Of a DNA stretch of 10,888 bases, positions 6,693 to 10,888 are shown piece by piece. Under the pieces are notes generated by a model, which was given only the letters and a program-made list of their open reading frames with translations, made no database searches and was not told the DNA's origin. The stretch comes from Caldilineaceae bacterium (GTDB taxonomy: Bacteria > Chloroflexota > Anaerolineae > Caldilineales > Caldilineaceae): the NCBI GenBank assembly GCA_028819675.1, contig JAPPKT010000030.1:1-10888 (forward strand), in the 5' to 3' direction. Position numbers and translations under genes: made by a program. Position 1 is the first letter of the stretch. Each line of letters starts with the position of its first letter.

Positions 6693-9600
6693 CAGCTAGT
6701 CTCCTCGCCGGCCATGGCCACGTAGGCGGAGAGGCGTCGATCTTCACGCTTGCGGCGCCAGTGCCACTCGCGGCGGGTGGGGCAGAGATGCTTGAATTCG
6801 CAGTAGCGGCAGTTGTTGCCGTCATTGCCCGGATTGGCTGGGAAGAGGCCGGCGCCGATGCCGTCGGTGATGGTGCCGACGACATCGCTGAAGGCGTCAA
6901 GCATCTCTTCGAGCGTTTTCGGTGTGGGCGGGCGGGTCGTAAATTTCCCTTTCTCGGTCACGAACCAGTAGGCGACCTTTATGTCGATCCCGGCGCCCAG
7001 CAGATGTCGGGCGGCGAGACCGTACACGGGCAGCTGCAGGAGTTTGCCGCGCTGGAGGGGGTCTTTATTCATGTTTGCGTAACTGCTGGTACCGCCAGAC
7101 TTGTAGTCGAGAACGAGGGCGGTGTCTCCGGAGGGTGAGATGTCGATGCGGTCGATAAAGCCCCGAAAGCGGAGCGTGCCGGTACGTGCGCTCGACCACT
7201 CGACGGATTGCAGCGGTGTTTCATCTTCATTCCCGGCAAAACCGAAAGAGCTTTCGACGGCATGGGGTGAGACGCCGTGCTTCTTGCGAAGTTTGGCGTC
7301 CTCCTTGAGGAATTTCTCCAGATCGCTGATTATCTGGTCGCGGACCAACTCCCAGAGCAGCGGTTTGCCGGTGACGCCGCGCTGCTCGGCCTTCCGGAAC
7401 TCCTCTGCGGCGATCTTGAAGAGCTGGCGGCGGTGGTCGTCGGTCCAGGGTTGGTCGGGCGGGGGAATGGCGCCCTGCTCCTGCGCTTCTTGAATGAAGC
7501 GTTCCAGGATTGCATGCAGGAGCGATCCCCGCTCCAGGGCCGAAATGGTGGCCAGTTCCTCCGGCTGCTCGGGCGCGGCGATGCCAAGCACGTTGGAGAG
7601 GAAGTAGCGGAAGGGGCATGTTGCCCAGGTTTGCAGCCGCGTCGGCGAGAAGAAATCGCGGTTGGAGAGCCCGATGCGTCCTGATGGAGAGATGGCCGGC
7701 GAGAGGTCTCCGTCCCACCTCGTCAACGGCTGCGCGTTTCTGGCCCGCTGCATCGCCAGGGCGCGGGACAGGACGGCCTCCGACTGGGCGAGATGATGGG
7801 CGTCGATTGCGTTGCCGGCCTGCCGCCACTGCGAAAGCCGGTGCAGATCGTAGTCGTGGATATCTGCGGGCTGTGTCGCTGACAGGGTGTTGATGCCGTG
7901 TTGGGCCGATACCACCTCCTCAAACCAGGGTTGTTCCCGGAGTTGGGCGAGTTCACGGGGATTGGAGAGCATCGAAGGATAGACGGGCGAGCCGTATAGG
8001 CCGGCGGCCTCTTCGAGGAACCAGCGGGACGGGTGTTGCTCGCGCATGGCGATGTTGTTGCCGCGGGCGAAGGTGAGCACGCGGGTGCGTCCGGCCGCGG
8101 CGGCGGCGAGGTAGTCGTACCGTTCGGCGGCGGTGGAGTGGAAAAGGAGGCCCGTCTTCTCGCGTTCCGACTGGGGCAACAGGGGGTCGTCAGGGGGTTG
8201 CGCGGGCACCAGGCCCTCGACCATGCCGACGAGGTAAACCTTGTCGAAGCGCAGGCCGGCTGCGATGCGGACAGGACCGACCAGAAGGCCTTCGCCCAAG
8301 GCGCCGGCCCTGGCGGCAGGCCGGTTTAGCGTCTCGTCGAGAGCAACGCGAAAGGCATCGAGATCGGCGTCTTCCTCCACTTCGTCGAGATTCGCCAGCT
8401 CCTGAAGCGCGGCGGTGAGGGTGTCAAGGTTTTCTTGCTCGACAAATGGGAGCGACGCCTCGTCAAGATACAGGTCGATGATCTCTCCGGCCCAGTTGAC
8501 GAACGCCGTCCAGGTCCTGCTGTCCTGGGCGTGGTTGAGGGTATCGTGCAGCCTGAGCATAAAACTGCGAAGTGCCCACGCCTCTGCCGTTGACTGCGTA
8601 AGTTCTTTCTCCCTACCGGCGGAGAGATCTTCGTCCTGCCTTGTGGTGGTGCGCTGCTGGGAGGCGGCATAGCTAGCCAGGCGGTCGCGCCACTGCTCGA
8701 TGCCGGCAACGACGCCTGCTTCGCGCGAGATCGCGTCCCATCGCGAGGGGCTGAATCCGCGCGAGGATGGCTTGACCGGACAGGATGTGAGCCAGCGCAT
8801 CACGTCTTCTCTGGGCAGGCCGCTGCCGGCGAGATCGACGATGCCTTTGAGCATGCGGCCGACCGGGGTCGCGGCCAGCCTTTGCGTTGAGGGACCGGCG
8901 ATGGGGATGTCGGCGGCGGCGAGCTGTTCGGCGATGAGTGCGGCATAGGGCTCCTGCTGCCAGTAGAGGACCGCCATGCGGTGGAAGGGCGTGCCTGCGT
9001 GCGCGGCGGCGGCGACTGACCTGACGACGCTGCGTACCTCTTCGCCAGTGTCGGGGGCGACGAGCAGGTTAGCAGGAGGCAGGGAGGACATAGAGGACGA
9101 CGGAGGCGAGGCGTTGTTGGGCAAGATGGTGTCGGCCACGCGATCGCCGGTAGCGGCCTGGACGGTTGCGCATTTCCCTGCGTCGCGGAGCGCGTCGTAC
9201 AGGCGCTGCTCGGTGGGCGTCAGGGTGCGCGGCAGGTAGGCGATTACGGGGCCAAGCGCGGAAAGGGCGGTGGCGGCGGCGCCCGTCCTGACGGCGTCTG
9301 CGGCGGCATCGGCGAGCGTTTCTCGGTCGTAGTAGGCGGCGGTGAAGGCACGATAGCGTGAAAACAGGCGGGCGATCTCGCCGGAAATCCCGCCAAGGCT
9401 TTCGAGCGCGGCGAGGACGTTGGGCGCGGCGCGAACCAGGTCTCGGAATGTCGCGCGCAGGCGGGCGTGGAAGGTGGGATGGGTGCGGAAGGGTTCGAGC
9501 TCACCTGCGGCCTCTTTGGCAGCGCGGCGCACGGCGGCGAATTCGATGGCGGGCTTGAGGGGGCCCCGGCCCTCGGCGGCCAAGCTTTGCGCTCCGAGCA

Positions 9601-9808
9601 GCTCTGCGAGGCGGGGGAGCGACATGAAACGCACGTTGACGAGGCCGCGCCTGCCGATGTCGCGGCGCAGGTAGAGGCCGGGATAGGTTGTCGGTACGAC
9701 GACGGTGACGGGGGCGAAAGGGTCTCCGGCCTGATGTTCATGCAGAAGGCGTTCGAGGCGCCCCTGGGCTTGTTGGACGTGTACGACATGGGTGGGGGAT
9801 TGCTGCAT
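6692..9808 (-). CDS. addB: AddB-type nuclease subunit with iron-sulphur cysteines
   Basis: This is the second subunit of the AddAB helicase-nuclease, cutting the opposite strand and holding the DNA channel. Residue numbers count from an in-frame ATG at 9823, giving 1043 residues. I prefer ATG 9808 (residue 6), which has GGAG nine bases upstream; 9823 has none. The N-terminal half is a degenerate helicase core beginning VTVVVPTTYPGLYLRRD, with no GxxxxGK[ST] loop in the first 60 residues. The segment GLVPAQPPDDPLLPQSER (537-554) is typical of the family. The nuclease domain has GSLLH (H770), GFIDRID (D891), LDYKSG (D906, K908) and LLQLPVYGLA (Q930, Y934). Four cysteines, C736 plus C1005-x2-C1008-x5-C1014, match the AddB [4Fe-4S] staple. 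A Ser/Pro/Asn-rich linker (236-251) looks disordered. The gene is first in the operon and ends inside the addA start codon. Confidence 0.92.
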   Translation of the reverse strand: MQQSPTHVVHVQQAQGRLERLLHEHQAGDPFAPVTVVVPTTYPGLYLRRDIGRRGLVNVRFMSLPRLAELLGAQSLAAEGRGPLKPAIEFAAVRRAAKEAAGELEPFRTHPTFHARLRATFRDLVRAAPNVLAALESLGGISGEIARLFSRYRAFTAAYYDRETLADAAADAVRTGAAATALSALGPVIAYLPRTLTPTEQRLYDALRDAGKCATVQAATGDRVADTILPNNASPPSSSMSSLPPANLLVAPDTGEEVRSVVRSVAAAAHAGTPFHRMAVLYWQQEPYAALIAEQLAAADIPIAGPSTQRLAATPVGRMLKGIVDLAGSGLPREDVMRWLTSCPVKPSSRGFSPSRWDAISREAGVVAGIEQWRDRLASYAASQQRTTTRQDEDLSAGREKELTQSTAEAWALRSFMLRLHDTLNHAQDSRTWTAFVNWAGEIIDLYLDEASLPFVEQENLDTLTAALQELANLDEVEEDADLDAFRVALDETLNRPAARAGALGEGLLVGPVRIAAGLRFDKVYLVGMVEGLVPAQPPDDPLLPQSEREKTGLLFHSTAAERYDYLAAAAAGRTRVLTFARGNNIAMREQHPSRWFLEEAAGLYGSPVYPSMLSNPRELAQLREQPWFEEVVSAQHGINTLSATQPADIHDYDLHRLSQWRQAGNAIDAHHLAQSEAVLSRALAMQRARNAQPLTRWDGDLSPAISPSGRIGLSNRDFFSPTRLQTWATCPFRYFLSNVLGIAAPEQPEELATISALERGSLLHAILERFIQEAQEQGAIPPPDQPWTDDHRRQLFKIAAEEFRKAEQRGVTGKPLLWELVRDQIISDLEKFLKEDAKLRKKHGVSPHAVESSFGFAGNEDETPLQSVEWSSARTGTLRFRGFIDRIDISPSGDTALVLDYKSGGTSSYANMNKDPLQRGKLLQLPVYGLAARHLLGAGIDIKVAYWFVTEKGKFTTRPPTPKTLEEMLDAFSDVVGTITDGIGAGLFPANPGNDGNNCRYCEFKHLCPTRREWHWRRKREDRRLSAYVAMAGEETS
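6701..6706 (-). promoter_or_regulatory. Ribosome binding site of addA inside the end of addB
   Basis: The minus strand reads GAGGAG, then 8 bases, then ATG (6692-6690). It lies within the last codons of addB, so addA can be translated by re-initiation or directly from the shared mRNA. It fixes the addA start. Confidence 0.8.
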
Positions 9809-9816
9809 GTGTGAAG

Positions 9817-9821
9817 TCTCC
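9817..9821 (-). promoter_or_regulatory. Ribosome binding site that decides the addB start
   Basis: The minus strand reads GGAGA, ending nine to ten bases before ATG 9808-9806. The upstream in-frame ATG at 9823 is preceded by CCCGCA and has no Shine-Dalgarno sequence. This favours the shorter protein. Confidence 0.5.
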
Positions 9822-9863
9822 ATTGCGGGACGTAGGGCACGCGGTCGATCTTCTTACCTCCTG

Positions 9864-9883
9864 AGTATACGTCATGATATACG
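9864..9883 (-). promoter_or_regulatory. Possible addBA promoter -10 and overlapping operator-like repeat
   Basis: The minus strand reads TATACT at 9869-9864, five of six matches to the -10 consensus, 40-55 bases before the addB start candidates. No good -35 is visible. Overlapping it, the plus strand reads TATACG-TCATGA-TATACG (9866-9883). This is a direct hexamer repeat on a 12-bp period around a palindromic hexamer, an arrangement that suits a bound regulator. Confidence 0.3.
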
Positions 9884-10184
9884 GTGGCCGCACAAAATCA
9901 TGGCGTGAAGAAGGGGGCGCCGGAAGCACGCGTCGGGCGCCCTAGGGCGGTTTGGCGATTCTGCAGACGGGTACACGAAAACATGAGGGATGATATCTTC
10001 AGTTTCATTCCTGCTATGAAGGGGAGGCGAATTGAGCGGGCTTTCGTGGAGGGAACACCGACTTTCGTCCACAATCTTGCATATTGATCTGTCGGCTATA
10101 AAGGGCTAGCGAATCGTTGTCACTGGGAGTCGCGACATCTGTCTGACCTGGAATTCGCAAGCCAATCAAGTTGTCAATCCACGA

Positions 10185-10205
10185 GGGTACCCACAAGGGG
10201 TGCCC
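10185..10205. repeat. GC-rich hairpin GGGTACCC / GGGTGCCC
   Basis: GGGTACCC (10185-10192) pairs over 8 bp with GGGTGCCC (10198-10205), with one G-U wobble and loop ACAAG. It lies just past the stop of the antitoxin-like gene on the minus strand and could end its transcript, although no U-tract follows. Similar hairpins are common between genes in some metagenome-derived bacteria, from memory and unchecked, so it may be a dispersed element. Confidence 0.45.
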
Positions 10206-10246
10206 CTACGGTGGGATGGCCGGATGGAAGGAAATGTCGAGGGGTC

Positions 10247-10516
10247 TTAGCTTCTTGCACCTACTGTGCCGAGGTTTGCAGGTCTGCGCCTTTTCGCCCG
10301 AGCGGCGGCGATTTCGGCGGAAATCTCGTCAATATCAAAAGTGTCTGCTTTCGTTTGGTCAAGCCGATCTATGGCAACAAACAGTTTGTCAGTGCGTCGC
10401 TGTCGCATTTCACGCTTCAGCAACGCAGCCAGGGATTCTGATGTGAGCAGACCGGCCTGATTGGCTTCCGCAGCCAACTCACGCGGCAGCGTTATCGTCA
10501 GTGTAATTGTTTCCAT
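10247..10516 (-). CDS. Small ribbon-helix-helix-like protein, antitoxin type, without a neighbouring toxin
   Basis: The product is 89 residues. The start METITLTITLPRELAAEA gives a short beta-strand followed by a helix, and then LLTSESLAALLKREMRQRR. This is the strand-helix-helix layout of ribbon-helix-helix DNA-binding proteins. The middle (residues 43-75) has the acidic-then-basic helix pattern seen at the toxin-binding end of many VapB-like antitoxins (DIDEISAEIAAARAKRRR). The tail NLGTVGARS looks like read-through after that helix. The ATG at 10516 has GGAG seven bases upstream on the minus strand, which decides this start over a longer frame beginning at 10819. Antitoxins of this kind normally sit directly before a PIN-domain toxin gene, often overlapping it. 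None follows here, so it may be an orphan or the remnant of a pair. The binding target is unknown. Confidence 0.72.
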   Translation of the reverse strand: METITLTITLPRELAAEANQAGLLTSESLAALLKREMRQRRTDKLFVAIDRLDQTKADTFDIDEISAEIAAARAKRRRPANLGTVGARS

Positions 10517-10522
10517 AGCATT

Positions 10523-10527
10523 TCTCC
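10523..10527 (-). promoter_or_regulatory. Ribosome binding site of the antitoxin-like gene
   Basis: The minus strand reads GGAGA; GGAG is followed by seven bases and then ATG 10516-10514. It picks the 89-residue product out of a longer open frame. Confidence 0.65.
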
Positions 10528-10888
10528 GACATGGAGGAAGGGACTCGCTTCTACCATCTCCTGTGCGGGCAATTCTAGCGTGACGCGACAGGAGCGCAAA
10601 GGGAGAGCGGATCTGACGCATAACTGAATCCTGGACAGAGGAAACTGTCGAGCCAAGTTCTGAGTGTACTTTGTGCGGTCTGCCTGGAACCGAAATGGCG
10701 GAATGTACTGTCGGAATTTTGGCAGCGAGGTCTCTTTGGTCATAGCGGCGCAGGTTAAGCGCCATTGGGCGTTGCCTCGCCTGCCTTGTCTGCGCTGGCT
10801 CAAATTCGGAACGAGACACGACGCGGGGAAGTTCGGTCGCAGCGGGTCGCCAAGGTCATATTGCCACACACTCGCTGCGGCGGGGGTT
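10528..10888. other. Right-edge stretch without a supported gene
   Basis: Apart from the weak promoter above I see no supported feature. A minus-strand frame from 10869 to 10498 is open. Its composition is not convincing, it has no ribosome site at its first ATG, and it overlaps the start of the better-supported small gene in another frame. Confidence 0.4.
10572..10599 (-). promoter_or_regulatory. Weak promoter candidate for the antitoxin-like gene
   Basis: The minus strand has TAGAAT (10577-10572), five of six matches to the -10 consensus. A poor -35 candidate TTGCGC (10599-10594) lies 16 bases upstream. The -10 is about 55 bases before the start codon. Confidence 0.25.

Larger units (their letters stand above)
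9824..10246. other. Non-coding gap between addB and the small antitoxin-like gene
   Basis: No frame is convincing. It holds a possible -10/operator region (9864-9883), a 12-bp perfect palindrome CGCCCTAGGGCG (9938-9949) and a GC-rich hairpin (10185-10205). No PIN-domain or other toxin frame follows the antitoxin-like gene on the minus strand. Confidence 0.5.

Noticed and set aside
9857..9862. Perfect Shine-Dalgarno sequence AGGAGG on the minus strand upstream of addB
   Set aside because: No start codon lies within range. The first GTG (9840) is too far away and out of frame with addB, so it is probably chance or part of the leader.
9938..9949. Perfect 12-bp palindrome CGCCCTAGGGCG
   Set aside because: It is short, has no loop or T-tract, and is expected now and then in GC-rich sequence. 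No gene context supports a role.
9884..10087. Plus-strand frame of 67 residues between addB and the small gene
   Set aside because: It begins at GTG without a ribosome site, has no recognisable motif, and the region is otherwise non-coding.
10498..10869. Minus-strand frame of 123 residues at the right edge
   Set aside because: It overlaps the start and ribosome site of the better-supported antitoxin-like gene in another frame, has no ribosome site of its own, and its composition is irregular.
1..10888. CRISPR arrays, rRNA genes, transposase genes and phage genes
   Set aside because: I looked for regularly spaced repeats, conserved rRNA segments and the corresponding protein motifs and saw none.

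Overview
The window looks like a stretch of a GC-rich bacterial chromosome with few genes. It has three well-supported large genes, one small gene, and long non-coding flanks. Organism: only a tentative guess is possible. The gene order addB-addA, an AddB N-terminus lacking a nucleotide-binding loop, and the style of the intergenic hairpins all recall Chloroflexota (Caldilinea/Anaerolinea-type) metagenome genomes. I could not test this, and there is no rRNA or other marker in the window.

Layout. Bases 1-1093 contain no convincing complete gene. They hold several inverted repeats, a degenerate tRNA-like patch, possible decayed coding sequence on the minus strand, and perhaps the 5' end of a minus-strand gene running off the left edge. 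Bases 1094-3442 (+) encode a 782-residue secreted protein made of four copies of one domain. It has eight cysteines in a strikingly regular pattern and an acidic loop in each copy. A convergent gap (3443-3683) follows, carrying a perfect 15-bp hairpin that probably ends transcription. Bases 9808-3684 (-) are a two-gene operon encoding an AddAB-type helicase-nuclease: addB first, then addA, overlapping by one base (TGATG). Bases 9824-10246 are non-coding, with a possible promoter/operator for addBA and a GC-rich hairpin element. Bases 10516-10247 (-) encode an 89-residue ribbon-helix-helix-like, antitoxin-type protein with no toxin beside it. Bases 10517-10888 hold only a possible promoter for that small gene.

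How the genes work together. AddA supplies the ATP-driven helicase and one nuclease. AddB supplies the second nuclease and an iron-sulphur-bound structural core. Together they would process double-strand breaks for RecA-dependent repair and degrade linear foreign DNA. The secreted repeat protein and the orphan antitoxin-like gene show no functional link to the operon.

Nothing here amounts to a clearly new multi-gene system. The most original item is the four-repeat secreted protein. Second are the hairpins in the non-coding flanks and the toxin-less antitoxin.
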